DNA of 64,000 nt from Hyphomicrobiales bacterium. GTDB lineage: Bacteria > Pseudomonadota > Alphaproteobacteria > Rhizobiales > Rhizobiaceae. The notes beneath the pieces are model-generated. The model did no database searches. It saw nothing but the letters and a program-made list of their open reading frames with translations, and was not told the DNA's origin. This document shows, in pieces, positions 36,040 through 44,666 of this stretch (position 1 is the stretch's first letter; each line of letters opens with the position of its first letter). A program made the translations under genes and the position numbers. Location of the stretch: the NCBI GenBank assembly GCA_900473045.1, contig UCKS01000014.1, positions 1 to 64,000 on the forward strand, read 5' to 3'.

Positions 36040-37197
36040 ATGCGCATTTTTCTAAGTACAGTGGCTGTCCTGTTCGGGATCGTGCTGCCGGTTGTGCCAG
36101 CGGCATCCGAGGATGATATCCGCTCGACTGTCGACAGAATCGTGAAACCTGTGATGGCTGAACATCAGATTCCAGGCTTTTCAGTCGGTATCCTGCTCGC
36201 TGGCCAGCACCATGTTTTTCACTACGGGGTCTCGTCCCGAGAAACGGGTTCACCCGTGGACGGCGCGACACTGTTCGAGATTGGCTCTTTGTCCAAACCT
36301 TTCACCGGAACATTGCTTGCACGCCTCCAAGCTGAAAATTCAATTTCTCTCTCGACCCAGGTCAAAGAGCTTCTCCCGGAACTATCGCAAAGCCCACTCG
36401 GAGCGGCCTCGCTTCTCGATCTCCATACGTACGTGGCGGGAGGGCTTCCACTGCAGTTCCCTGCCGGGGTCAATGAGCAAAATTTTTTAAGCTTCTATAA
36501 GGCTTTCGAACCCACTGGCGAAATCGGCACCAGTCGCCTTTATTCGAATACGTCCATCGGACTGTCTGGCTATCTCGCGGCAAAAAGAGCCGGCGCTCCC
36601 TTTCCTTCACTTCTTGGTAAAAAGGTGATCCAGCCGCTGAACTTGTCGGATACCTTCCTTTCGGTTCCCAAAGATCGCTTGAGTTCATATGCACAGGGCT
36701 ATACGAGCGCCGATGCACCGGTACGGGTCAATCCCGGCGTATTCGACGACGAGGCTTACGGCATCAAGACAACCGCGGCTGACCTTCTTAGCTTTGTTGA
36801 GGCGTCGGTAAATCCCGACCGATTCAAAGGCCCGTTGAAAACGGCATTGATCGCGGCTCGCTCGCCGGTTTACCAAGTTCATCGAATGTATCAGGGCTTG
36901 GGTTGGGAACTCTATCGCGCTCCGGCCAGGCGCGCTGATCTACTTCAGGGTGTCGATCCCGACTTCGTCCTGAAGGCCAACAAAATTGATCCTCCCAGTT
37001 TGCATGTGCCGGCGGAGATGGTTGCCACCGTATCAAAAACAGGCTCGACGGCCGGCTTCGGAGCTTATGCCCTCTTTCAGCCTGAGCGCGGTACCGGAAT
37101 TGTAATCCTTGCGAATCGGTTCTGGCCAAACCCCGCTCGCATCGAAACTGCTCATTCCATACTCGAAAAACTCGACCCCGGGTTCTTTGACGATTGA
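36040..37197 (+). CDS. Class C (AmpC-like) beta-lactamase
   Basis: This 385-residue protein, the usual class C length, has a signal peptide (MRIFLSTVAVLFGIVLPVVP, cleavage after ASA-like PAAS). All three catalytic motifs are present: Ser83-x-x-Lys86 in GSLSKPFTG, Tyr168-Ser-Asn170 in LYSNTSIG, and Lys333-Thr-Gly in SKTGSTAGFG. It would hydrolyse cephalosporins and penicillins in the periplasm; a carboxylesterase or DD-peptidase relative is less likely. No AmpR-type LysR gene is adjacent. The GTAA repeat upstream points instead to two-component control. Confidence 0.9.
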   Translation: MRIFLSTVAVLFGIVLPVVPAASEDDIRSTVDRIVKPVMAEHQIPGFSVGILLAGQHHVFHYGVSSRETGSPVDGATLFEIGSLSKPFTGTLLARLQAENSISLSTQVKELLPELSQSPLGAASLLDLHTYVAGGLPLQFPAGVNEQNFLSFYKAFEPTGEIGTSRLYSNTSIGLSGYLAAKRAGAPFPSLLGKKVIQPLNLSDTFLSVPKDRLSSYAQGYTSADAPVRVNPGVFDDEAYGIKTTAADLLSFVEASVNPDRFKGPLKTALIAARSPVYQVHRMYQGLGWELYRAPARRADLLQGVDPDFVLKANKIDPPSLHVPAEMVATVSKTGSTAGFGAYALFQPERGTGIVILANRFWPNPARIETAHSILEKLDPGFFDD

Positions 37198-37288
37198 CCG
37201 CGCGGAGTTCGCGCATCGGGTGACCGCATCCTCGCCCGAGTATGCCTCCGTTTCGGACAAACACTCCTGCTCACTAAAGGATTAGAAG

Positions 37289-37765
37289 ATGAAGAAGATA
37301 GCGATATTTTTGATCGCATTGATAATTGCATTCTCCGCTGCAATCCCCGGTCAGGCGGCCCCGGTTTTTGTCCCCTCGAACCCGGACACTCGGTACAACG
37401 TCCAGAACGTTCAGTGGAATGGCGACCGAAGGTGGCGGCCTAACAGACATAATTGGCATGGCCATTATGGTCATCACCGCCCAAGCTATCATCGCCCTTG
37501 GCGCCAGCACAACCGCCCTTGGCATCATCACCGGCGTCACAACAGTTCCAATGCCGCAGCGGTTCTCGGAGGTCTTGCAGCTGGCGCCATAATTGGTGGC
37601 GCTATCGCGCAGTCCCAGCAACCCCGCTACGAACTGCCTCAGCGCGACTTATACGGAGACAGGCATGTCAGCTGGTGTTTCGCGCGATACCGTTCTTACC
37701 GCGCGTTCGACAACACCTTCCAACCATTCAACGGGCCTCGCCAGCAATGCTTTTCACCCCACTGA
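37289..37765 (+). CDS. BA14K family protein, His-rich
   Basis: The 158-residue protein has a signal peptide (MKKIAIFLIALIIAFSAAIP, then GQAA), a His/Trp/Arg-rich segment (HNWHGHYGHHRPSYHRPW), a glycine-zipper-like hydrophobic stretch (AAAVLGGLAAGAIIGGAIAQ) and the BA14K signature HVSWCFARYRSYRAFDNTF. BA14K is a Brucella immunoreactive, lectin-like protein; relatives are abundant in Rhizobiales and envelope-associated. The His-rich segment could bind metals. AAAGGA precedes the ATG region. Confidence 0.88.
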   Translation: MKKIAIFLIALIIAFSAAIPGQAAPVFVPSNPDTRYNVQNVQWNGDRRWRPNRHNWHGHYGHHRPSYHRPWRQHNRPWHHHRRHNSSNAAAVLGGLAAGAIIGGAIAQSQQPRYELPQRDLYGDRHVSWCFARYRSYRAFDNTFQPFNGPRQQCFSPH

Positions 37766-37889
37766 AACGCGAAAAGTCAAAGGTGGGCCGGATCCCGGCA
37801 ACGATATTCGCGCACAGCGATATCAAGCCAGAGATGTATAGGTTTTCTGGCACACGCTCTGTATTTTGACATGGCAGAGGTCGCTAGTG

Positions 37890-38219
37890 TCAGGCAGCGA
37901 CCTCGCCTTTGTCGTGCTCGTTTGCGGCTAGGGAGCCGCCCTCGAGATGATAGACCGTCGGTTCCTCCAAGAAATATGCCCGTATGCCTCTCATGAACTC
38001 CTCATGGTCTTCGCTCGCTTCGAAACCTGGAGTGTGATCCTCAAGCGAGCGCCATAGCACGATTAGGTTGAAGACCTTCGGCGTTTCGATCCCCTGAGCC
38101 AGAACGTGACCGCGGTAACCCTGCGCACGTGTGAGCAGAGGAACAACGCTCTCGAATGCCTGCCTGAACTCTCTGATCTTGTCCTCATAGACGGGCAGCA
38201 CGGCGATCTCATAAATCAT
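37890..38219 (-). CDS. Antibiotic biosynthesis monooxygenase (ABM) domain protein
   Basis: This 109-residue protein is a single ferredoxin-like ABM fold ([20 protein letters not shown] to [17 protein letters not shown]). Family members are small cofactor-free monooxygenases acting on quinols, or heme-degrading enzymes. Its start overlaps the stop of the quinone oxidoreductase gene by 4 bases, so the two are translationally coupled and may act together on quinone-like compounds. Confidence 0.82.
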   Translation of the reverse strand: MIYEIAVLPVYEDKIREFRQAFESVVPLLTRAQGYRGHVLAQGIETPKVFNLIVLWRSLEDHTPGFEASEDHEEFMRGIRAYFLEEPTVYHLEGGSLAANEHDKGEVAA

Positions 38220-39214
38220 GGTTGCACCTTTGTGTCGGCCGACGGGCCAATGGCGATGGCGATCTTACCCCGCAAACCGTTATTGGGTTTCTCGAGCCGC
38301 GAATGGGCAAGCGGAAGGTCGGCGAGCGAATAGACGGCGCCTACGTGCGGCCGCAGCTGACCGCGTTCAACCAGTGTGCTCAGCTCGTCAAGCTTGCCTT
38401 GGTTCTGCCTCGTAAAGACGAAGTGGTAGCTCGCGTTCTTACCCCATGCCTCAATGAGGTTCTGCGGCTGTGCAATGTCCACGATCGAGACAACGCGACC
38501 AAGTTGCGCGAGCACCTTCGGGCTGCGGGACAATGTGTCGCCGCCGAGGGTGTCAAACACGACGTCTACCCCGAGGCCTTCGGTTTCCCGCATGATGGCG
38601 TCGACATAATCTTCTTTCCTGTAGTCAATAACGACATCTGCCCCGACACTTCGCGCAAACTCGAAGTTTTCTTCGCGCACGGTCGTGAAGACCTTCGCGC
38701 CGATGGCTTTCGCGACCTGGATGGCCACATGCCCTACCCCTCCCGCGCCACCATGGATCAGGATGCTTTCTCCCACCCTGAGGGCAGCACGCGAGACAAG
38801 AGCTTCCCAGGCTGTTCCGCCGACCAGGCTCAGGCTGGCGGCTTCCAGATGGCTGAGCGCGCTGGGCTTCCTTCCAATGATATTCTCGTTTGCAACGTGG
38901 TATTCGGCGTAACTTCCCGGACCATCGAATATTTGCGGCGTGTACCAAACTTCATCTCCAACCGAGAACATCGTCACGCCCGTTCCCACCGCTTCGATAA
39001 CGCCGGACACGTCATGCCCCGTAATGGCCGGCAATGGCACGTAGTCACAATAGTCGCCGCGCCGAACCTGATAATCCAAGGGGTTGACGGACGTGGCATG
39101 GACGCGAACCAGGACTTGTCCCGCCTGGGGACCTGGCTTCGGCACGTCGGAAAGTTCGAACGATTCCGGGCCACCGAAGCGAGTGAGGATGGCTGCTTTC
39201 ATGGTCTTGGTCAT
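38216..39214 (-). CDS. Zinc-free medium-chain dehydrogenase (quinone oxidoreductase type)
   Basis: This 332-residue protein has the GroES-like N-terminus ([20 protein letters not shown], then [13 protein letters not shown]) and the NADPH-binding motif [16 protein letters not shown], without the structural-zinc cysteines. Such enzymes reduce quinones or enones with NADPH. It is divergent from the LysR gene at 39356 and coupled with the ABM gene, suggesting a LysR-controlled two-gene operon for handling electrophiles. Confidence 0.9.
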   Translation of the reverse strand: MTKTMKAAILTRFGGPESFELSDVPKPGPQAGQVLVRVHATSVNPLDYQVRRGDYCDYVPLPAITGHDVSGVIEAVGTGVTMFSVGDEVWYTPQIFDGPGSYAEYHVANENIIGRKPSALSHLEAASLSLVGGTAWEALVSRAALRVGESILIHGGAGGVGHVAIQVAKAIGAKVFTTVREENFEFARSVGADVVIDYRKEDYVDAIMRETEGLGVDVVFDTLGGDTLSRSPKVLAQLGRVVSIVDIAQPQNLIEAWGKNASYHFVFTRQNQGKLDELSTLVERGQLRPHVGAVYSLADLPLAHSRLEKPNNGLRGKIAIAIGPSADTKVQP

Positions 39215-39328
39215 GGTATTATCCCTTTGATGGTGGCTTTGACTGGCTCGCCATACATGGCGCCGTCTTGGTGGCTCCTATTTGATCTTTCACGATTGCT
39301 TTCGGTAGCACCTCCGTTTTAGGATCAG

Positions 39329-39347
39329 TTTCAACAAACATTTGAAA
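39329..39347. promoter_or_regulatory. LysR-type operator TTTCAA-N7-TTGAAA
   Basis: TTTCAA (39329-39334) and TTGAAA (39342-39347) form a perfect 6-bp dyad with 7 bases between them, fitting the T-N11-A rule for LysR proteins. It is 8 bases upstream of the LysR start and within the divergent gap to the oxidoreductase gene. The same dyad recurs before the LysR gene near 43.8 kb. Confidence 0.65.
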
Positions 39348-39355
39348 GTCATCTC

Positions 39356-40282
39356 ATGGACGTGGACGATTTGAGTCTCTTCGTGCGTATCGCCCAACTG
39401 CACAGCATCAGTGCCGCAGCCCGCGACTTGGGTCTGACGCCTGCTGGCGCGAGCGCCAAACTCGCCGCTCTTGAGCGGAAACTCAGCGCCAGGCTTCTCC
39501 ATCGCACCACGCGGCAAGCGACATTGACGGAGGACGGCCTCGCCTTCCTGCCACATGCGGAACATGTTGTGCTCGCGGCGGAAGCTGCCCGAGCGGCGCT
39601 TGGTAGAGGGCAGGCTGCGCCTCGCGGCACCTTGCGAGTAGCCGCCCCCGCCTCGTTCGCGCGAATGCATATTGTGCCGGGTCTGGCTGAATTCTGCAGG
39701 CAATATCCCGAACTGGCACTTGATTTGCGTATTTCGGACAGCATCGTTGATCTGGTCGAAGGTGCCTTCGATGTGGCGGTTCGCTATACCGACCTCAGCG
39801 ACTCATCCTTTGTCGCGCGGCGGCTTGCTCCGGACAATCGGGTGCTGGTCGCGTCGCCCAAATATCTCGAAAAACACGGCCGACCTAGTACGCCCGACGA
39901 CCTAGCGGAACATACCTGCCTCGTCGTCGGCACGCTCGATCTCTGGACGTTTCGAGGGAAAGGTTCGGAGGTGATCGAGCGGCGTGTCACGCCGAGCCTT
40001 CGCATCAATGACGGCACTGCAGTGCGCGACGCGGCTTCTGCCGGGCTTGGCATCGCTCTTATGGCGACGTGGTGCGCGTCGAACGAGCTGCGATCTGGCG
40101 CACTCGTCCCAGTCGTTTCAGAATATCCGCTAATCTCAACACAGACACTTTGGGCGTTGTATCCCAGTTCTCGGGAACTGGCACCGAAAGTGAGAGTGTT
40201 CATCGACTGGCTTATCAATCGGTTTGGCAATCGACCCTACTGGGATAAAGGACTAGAAGACATCCTCGATCACCGTCGATGA
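39356..40282 (+). CDS. LysR family transcriptional regulator
   Basis: This 308-residue LysR protein has the helix-turn-helix LFVRIAQLHSISAAARDLGL followed by TPAGASAKLAALERKL and an effector domain (LRVAAPASFARMHIVPGLAE). It is divergent from the quinone oxidoreductase/ABM pair, with a clear dyad in the shared promoter, so it probably regulates that pair and itself. It is of the DmlR/PecT-like subgroup. Confidence 0.92.
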   Translation: MDVDDLSLFVRIAQLHSISAAARDLGLTPAGASAKLAALERKLSARLLHRTTRQATLTEDGLAFLPHAEHVVLAAEAARAALGRGQAAPRGTLRVAAPASFARMHIVPGLAEFCRQYPELALDLRISDSIVDLVEGAFDVAVRYTDLSDSSFVARRLAPDNRVLVASPKYLEKHGRPSTPDDLAEHTCLVVGTLDLWTFRGKGSEVIERRVTPSLRINDGTAVRDAASAGLGIALMATWCASNELRSGALVPVVSEYPLISTQTLWALYPSSRELAPKVRVFIDWLINRFGNRPYWDKGLEDILDHRR

Positions 40283-40576
40283 TACGTGATTACTGTCCAG
40301 TTCCGATGCGCGCGCGAACACGAGTTCATAGCGGAGCGACGCGGTTTTGCGCTTGAACGACATGATGTCACGATCTGATGGATCAGTGACAAAGCAGAAA
40401 ACACCTTGGGACGTAAACAGTTCGATCTAACGGAAGGCGAGGGACTGAGTTCGGAGCAGGATCGCAACGAATTGCTGCAGGTGGCTGAAGGAAACCGGCT
40501 TCATTATGCGCTGTCGCTTTGAAGAGCCTTGTATATTTATCTGCCAATTGTTGACCCTTAGATCGACCCTCGTCAC
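40283..40576. other. Gap after LysR; possible gene remnant
   Basis: Nearly 300 bases. A start-less open frame ending at TGA 40520-40522 reads LGRKQFDLTEGEGLSSEQDR and looks protein-like, but has no ATG after an upstream in-frame stop. It may be the end of a lost gene. No terminator was recognised. Confidence 0.3.
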
Positions 40577-41764
40577 TCACTGCCTCTTGAACCCGAGGAT
40601 GACCATCGCTCCAATAAGGGCCGCCGAGGCCGCGTAAAGTGTTACACCAGTAGAGCCGAAGCCGTCGATGATGAGGCCGCCAAGACCCGATCCTGTCGCA
40701 ATCGCGACCTGGAAAATCGACGCCAGAAGTGCACCGGCACTTTCGGCGTGATCAGGTGCCGCGCGGGCATTCCAGATCGAGATCGCAACGGGGAAACTGC
40801 CGAAAGCAAATCCCCACAGAGCGGTCGACGCGAACGCAATACCCGCAACGGCGCCGAGAAGGGTGAGCGCAAATGCGGCACTCGATATCAGGAATGCGGA
40901 CAAGGCGACGGCCCAACCAGGATTACGCTCGGCGATGACGCCCCCTGCGAAATTTCCCAGGAAGCCGGCAAGGCCGAAAACCAGGAGAGCAAGTGAGACG
41001 GTTGAAATGTCGAGGCGCGTAACCTCTTCCAAAAATGGGCGGACGAAAGTGAAACCGGCGATGTGGCCTGATACGACGAGGAATGCCGTTCCAAAACCGA
41101 GGGCTACCGAGCGGCGGGACAGCGCCGCTTTGAAGGAGCTCAGGCTAGGCGCGGCGGTGGGGGGTAGCTTGGGAAGGGTTAGTATCTGGATCACCAGCGC
41201 AACCAAGCCAATGCCGGACCCGGCAAGGAAGGCGGCGCGCCATCCCCACAGTTCTCCAAGGAAAGTGCCAAGCGGTGCAGCAAAGACTGTGGCGAGGGAG
41301 ATACCCATGATGATGATCGAAATAGCCCGCGGCACCTTGTCGGCAGGGACCAAACGCAAAGCAAGCGCGGCCATCATGGCCCAAAAACTACCGAGAGCGA
41401 AGCCCAGAATCGCGCGAGAGGCCAGGAGTACTGTGATGCTGGGGGCATAGGCCGAAAGGACGTTGGAGATGATGAGCATCGCCGTCAGGCCAAAAACAAT
41501 CTTTTGGCGGTCCAGCTCGCCTGACACTAGAATGAGAAATGGCCCGGCGATCGCAGCCACGGCGGCTGTAGCCGTGATAGCCTGGCCAACCACACCCATT
41601 GAAACGCCCAGTTCGGTCGCTATCGGCGTCAGCAGACTGATTGGCAAAAATTCCGCGGTGACGAGACCAAATGCCCCAAAGGCAAGCGATACTACGGCTG
41701 GCCACGAAGCAGGTGACGCTGTAGGCAGATCATCGCGCTCATTTGAATATGCTGTCTCAGACAA
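40577..41764 (-). CDS. MFS transporter, DHA1 (AraJ/YdhP-like)
   Basis: This 395-residue membrane protein has 12 hydrophobic helices, starting near WPAVVSLAFGAFGLVTAEFL, a motif of the AraJ/SotB/purine-efflux group. Motif A-like LVSGELDRQK follows helix 2. It is expected to be a proton-driven exporter of small organic compounds. The start is a TTG with GGAG 8 bases upstream. It lies between LysR-controlled oxidoreductase genes, and no dedicated regulator is adjacent on the same strand. Confidence 0.9.
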   Translation of the reverse strand: MSETAYSNERDDLPTASPASWPAVVSLAFGAFGLVTAEFLPISLLTPIATELGVSMGVVGQAITATAAVAAIAGPFLILVSGELDRQKIVFGLTAMLIISNVLSAYAPSITVLLASRAILGFALGSFWAMMAALALRLVPADKVPRAISIIIMGISLATVFAAPLGTFLGELWGWRAAFLAGSGIGLVALVIQILTLPKLPPTAAPSLSSFKAALSRRSVALGFGTAFLVVSGHIAGFTFVRPFLEEVTRLDISTVSLALLVFGLAGFLGNFAGGVIAERNPGWAVALSAFLISSAAFALTLLGAVAGIAFASTALWGFAFGSFPVAISIWNARAAPDHAESAGALLASIFQVAIATGSGLGGLIIDGFGSTGVTLYAASAALIGAMVILGFKRQ

Positions 41765-41950
41765 AGGAATTTCTCCGGATTAAGGCGAAGGTTAGCCCAA
41801 GGTGGTTGTTTTCGGGGCGCGCCGAACTGCGATCCCTGCAGCGTCGCCTCGCGCGTTCCGTCATTGCCCATACTGAGTATTGGTAGATTGGTGAGGTGTT
41901 AAAACTGAAAGGGTCGTTGGAGCGCGGTTTGCCCGTTGCTCCGGGATATT

Positions 41951-42715
41951 TCAGGATGTGAAACCGCCATCAGCCCGGATGTCAGCACCCGTAACAAAGG
42001 AGGCCTCTGGACTTGCAAGGAATGCGACAACGCTCGCAATTTCCTGAGGCTTCCCATAGCGGCCGGCCGCGATACGCGAGATTTGCATAGCCGCAAACTC
42101 GCCATCGACAGGATTCATATCGGTGTCGGTTGGGCCCGGATGTACTGTGTTGACTGTGATGCCGCGTGGCCCGAGGTCATGTGCCAGGCTTCGGTTGAAG
42201 CCGGCGACAGCGCCCTTGGTGAGGCCATACGCTGAGAGCCCAGGAACCCCGGCATATTTCGTAATTGAACTGCCGATCTGTATGATCCGGCCGCCATCCT
42301 TCATATGACGCACGGCTTCCTGCGTAGCAACGAAAACGCCTGTTACGTTGACCGCGAGCATTGCCTGATAGTCATTGAATGCGATTTCGTCGATCGGGCC
42401 GGCGAAGGCGATCCCGGCATTGTTTACAAGAATGTCGAGGCCTCCGAACCTATCGACAGTCTCTGCGACGGCGGCTCGTATTGCATCCGGATTAGCGGCA
42501 TCGGCTGCAATAGCCAGGGCGCGTCCCCCCGCTTTCTCGATGGCGAGGGAGACTTCCTCAGCCTTCGCAGGTGATCCGCGATAGGTGAAGGCGACCTGAG
42601 CGCCGTCAGCTGCCAAACGATGGACGATTGATGCCCCAATCGACCGTGAGCCACCGGTAACGAGTGCGATCCTGCCACTTAATGGCAAGTTTCGAGAGAA
42701 GGATTCTTCAGTCAT
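41951..42715 (-). CDS. Short-chain dehydrogenase/reductase (SDR)
   Basis: A 254-residue classical SDR. Cofactor motif TGGSRSIG (residues 20-27; Ser where Gly is usual in TGGSRGIG), NNAG motif in ILVNNAGIAFAG, and active-site Ser plus Tyr-x3-Lys in SAYGLTKGA. It resembles 3-oxoacyl-ACP-reductase-like enzymes. It follows the LysR gene at 42883 on the same strand and is a relative of the SDR at 45717. Confidence 0.9.
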   Translation of the reverse strand: MTEESFSRNLPLSGRIALVTGGSRSIGASIVHRLAADGAQVAFTYRGSPAKAEEVSLAIEKAGGRALAIAADAANPDAIRAAVAETVDRFGGLDILVNNAGIAFAGPIDEIAFNDYQAMLAVNVTGVFVATQEAVRHMKDGGRIIQIGSSITKYAGVPGLSAYGLTKGAVAGFNRSLAHDLGPRGITVNTVHPGPTDTDMNPVDGEFAAMQISRIAAGRYGKPQEIASVVAFLASPEASFVTGADIRADGGFTS

Positions 42716-42882
42716 GATTCACTCCGTCCAGTTCATGTATTTGGTGGAGTGATATTTGCGCAGTCCCTTTCTAGACCACTAGTGGAGAGTCGATTGGATC
42801 ACATTCAAGCGTCTGTTGAATATGGAGTAATTGATGCGGTTCCGGTGCCACCTTTTTTCGCGAGTGGCAAAGACGGTGAGCG

Positions 42883-43812
42883 TTACGTAAGACTTCCGGC
42901 AAGCCGAGCACTTAGGCGCTCGCGACGAAAATACTCTGTGTAGAAATCGATGAATGCGCGCGTCTTCAACGGTTGAAGCACGCGGCCCGAATAGTACAGC
43001 GATATAGACCCGGCATCGGCATACCACTTCGGAAGGACGCGTTCGAGCGCTCCACTTTCCATTTGCGGCAGCACGTCGGGTACCGCCAACAGTGCGATGC
43101 CTAACCCCGCGATCGCCGCCTGCGCCATGGCCGCCGCGTCGCTCATCACGATCGTCTCGTTGAGCAGCGCGCGCTCTTCGCGCCCTTGGGCGTCACGCAT
43201 CATCCATTGCCGTATCCGGCCCGAATTCGAGGACCGCATCAAGATTCCGGAATGATCGGCCATATCAGCAGGGCTAATTGGCCGGCGACGTGCAGCAAAA
43301 TAGGCGGGCGATGCGACCGCGATAACGTGAACCGGTGCGAGCGTCGTGGAAACGATGCCCGGATTGAGCTCAAAACCACCGCCGATAGCGGCGTCAAAGC
43401 CCTCGGCAATAAGATCGACCTTGCGGCTGTCAAAATGCCAGTCAGGTCTGATGCCTGGATAACGAGCCAGAAAATCGGGCAATGCGGGGAGAACGTATCC
43501 CATCGCGAACGACAAACTCATGCTGAGCTTCAAAACGCCGACGGGCTCGCCCTTCGTTTGTGATGCCCCGTCGATTGCCCCCTGAAGGTGGTTCAGGCTG
43601 TCGCCGATGCTTACCAGAAACGACTCCCCGGCCTCGGTCAGGGTCAGCTTCCGCGTTGAGCGGTGAAACAGCCGTATACCGAGGTTCCTTTCCAGCATTG
43701 CAACATTCCGGCTGACTGCGGCCGGTGTGATCGAGAGACGCCGTGCAGCCCCAGAAAAGCTGCTCGCTTCTGCACTTCGAACGAAGGCTTCAAGGTTCGC
43801 CAGTGTCTCCAT
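42883..43812 (-). CDS. LysR family transcriptional regulator
   Basis: This 309-residue protein has the helix-turn-helix FVRSAEASSFSGAARRLSIT followed by PAAVSRNVAMLERNLG and a typical effector domain (KLSMSLSFAMGYVLPALPDF). ATG 43812 is chosen because the conventional LysR N-terminus begins there. It is divergent from the NADP oxidoreductase gene at 44003, with a TTCAA-N7-TTGAA dyad in the gap. Likely targets are the 44-46 kb oxidoreductase genes, the SDR at 41951 and itself. Confidence 0.92.
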   Translation of the reverse strand: METLANLEAFVRSAEASSFSGAARRLSITPAAVSRNVAMLERNLGIRLFHRSTRKLTLTEAGESFLVSIGDSLNHLQGAIDGASQTKGEPVGVLKLSMSLSFAMGYVLPALPDFLARYPGIRPDWHFDSRKVDLIAEGFDAAIGGGFELNPGIVSTTLAPVHVIAVASPAYFAARRRPISPADMADHSGILMRSSNSGRIRQWMMRDAQGREERALLNETIVMSDAAAMAQAAIAGLGIALLAVPDVLPQMESGALERVLPKWYADAGSISLYYSGRVLQPLKTRAFIDFYTEYFRRERLSARLAGSLT

Positions 43813-43822
43813 AAACGTAACC

Positions 43823-43839
43823 TTCAAACGTTGATTGAA
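43823..43839. promoter_or_regulatory. LysR-type operator TTCAA-N7-TTGAA
   Basis: TTCAA (43823-43827) and TTGAA (43835-43839) form a dyad with 7 bases between them, the same geometry as the site at 39329. It lies 10 bases upstream of the LysR start at 43812, in the divergent gap to the gene at 44003. Confidence 0.6.
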
Positions 43840-44002
43840 ACTAAAACAATTCATTTATGACTTATGCTGCGTGTATTTGCCAGCCATATTCCAGCCAACA
43901 GCAGCACCGGTTTTCTGCAACGCCAACCGCATCAGGCCCAGGATGCAGCGGGAAAACCGACCGTCGCAGACAAAATTCTCACGAACCGTAAAGGAGTGGG
44001 TC

Positions 44003-44599
44003 ATGACCGTAGGAATTATCGGAGCCGGCAATATAGGCGGTGCATTTGCCACTGCGCTTGCCAAGGCGGGAATCGAAGCCGTGATCGCAAACAGCCGAGG
44101 ACCGGAAAGCCTCACGATGCTTGTTTCGAAGCTAGGCAGCACGATCCGGGCTGGAAGCCTGCAAGAGGCCGCGGCGCAAGACATCGTTCTCGTGGCGGTC
44201 CCGTGGTCAAAGATACCTGGTGCGCTCGCCGGTTTGAACTTCGACGGTAAGATCGTAATTGATTCCAACAACTCTATCGAAGCGCCGCTTTACCGGCCGG
44301 CGGACCTTGGCGGCCGCACCTCAACGGATATCTTCACCGCCCTCGTGCCAGGCGCGCGCGTCGTCAAAGCGTTCAACCACCTGACGCCAAAGCAACTGTC
44401 GGGCGACCCCCGCTCTGAAGGAGGCAGGCGCGTCCTGTTTTACTCGGGCAACGATATGAGGGCGAAGGCTGAGGTCGCCGCCATCATTGATCGCCTCGGC
44501 TTCTTCGGGATCGATCTCGGCGGCCTCGCGGTCGGCAGCCAGTTGGTTCAGTTCCCCGGCGGCCCGCTGCCCGCACTCAACCTCGTCAAGTTCGATTGA
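44003..44599 (+). CDS. NADPH-dependent F420-reductase-like oxidoreductase
   Basis: This 198-residue protein is essentially one Rossmann domain (TVGIIGAGNIGGAFATALAK, ANSRGPESL) with VVKAFNHLTPKQL and a C-terminal helical piece. Relatives are annotated as NADP oxidoreductases dependent on F420 or as NAD(P)-binding proteins; rhizobia lack F420 so the partner is unknown. AAAGGAG precedes ATG 44003. It is first in a plus-strand run with a quinone oxidoreductase gene. Confidence 0.88.
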   Translation: MTVGIIGAGNIGGAFATALAKAGIEAVIANSRGPESLTMLVSKLGSTIRAGSLQEAAAQDIVLVAVPWSKIPGALAGLNFDGKIVIDSNNSIEAPLYRPADLGGRTSTDIFTALVPGARVVKAFNHLTPKQLSGDPRSEGGRRVLFYSGNDMRAKAEVAAIIDRLGFFGIDLGGLAVGSQLVQFPGGPLPALNLVKFD

Positions 44600-44666
44600 A
44601 CATCGCTGCGCTCCTTCCTTCTGCAATCGGAACGCCGCGCGCCATCTGGAATAGGGAGACAAGATC

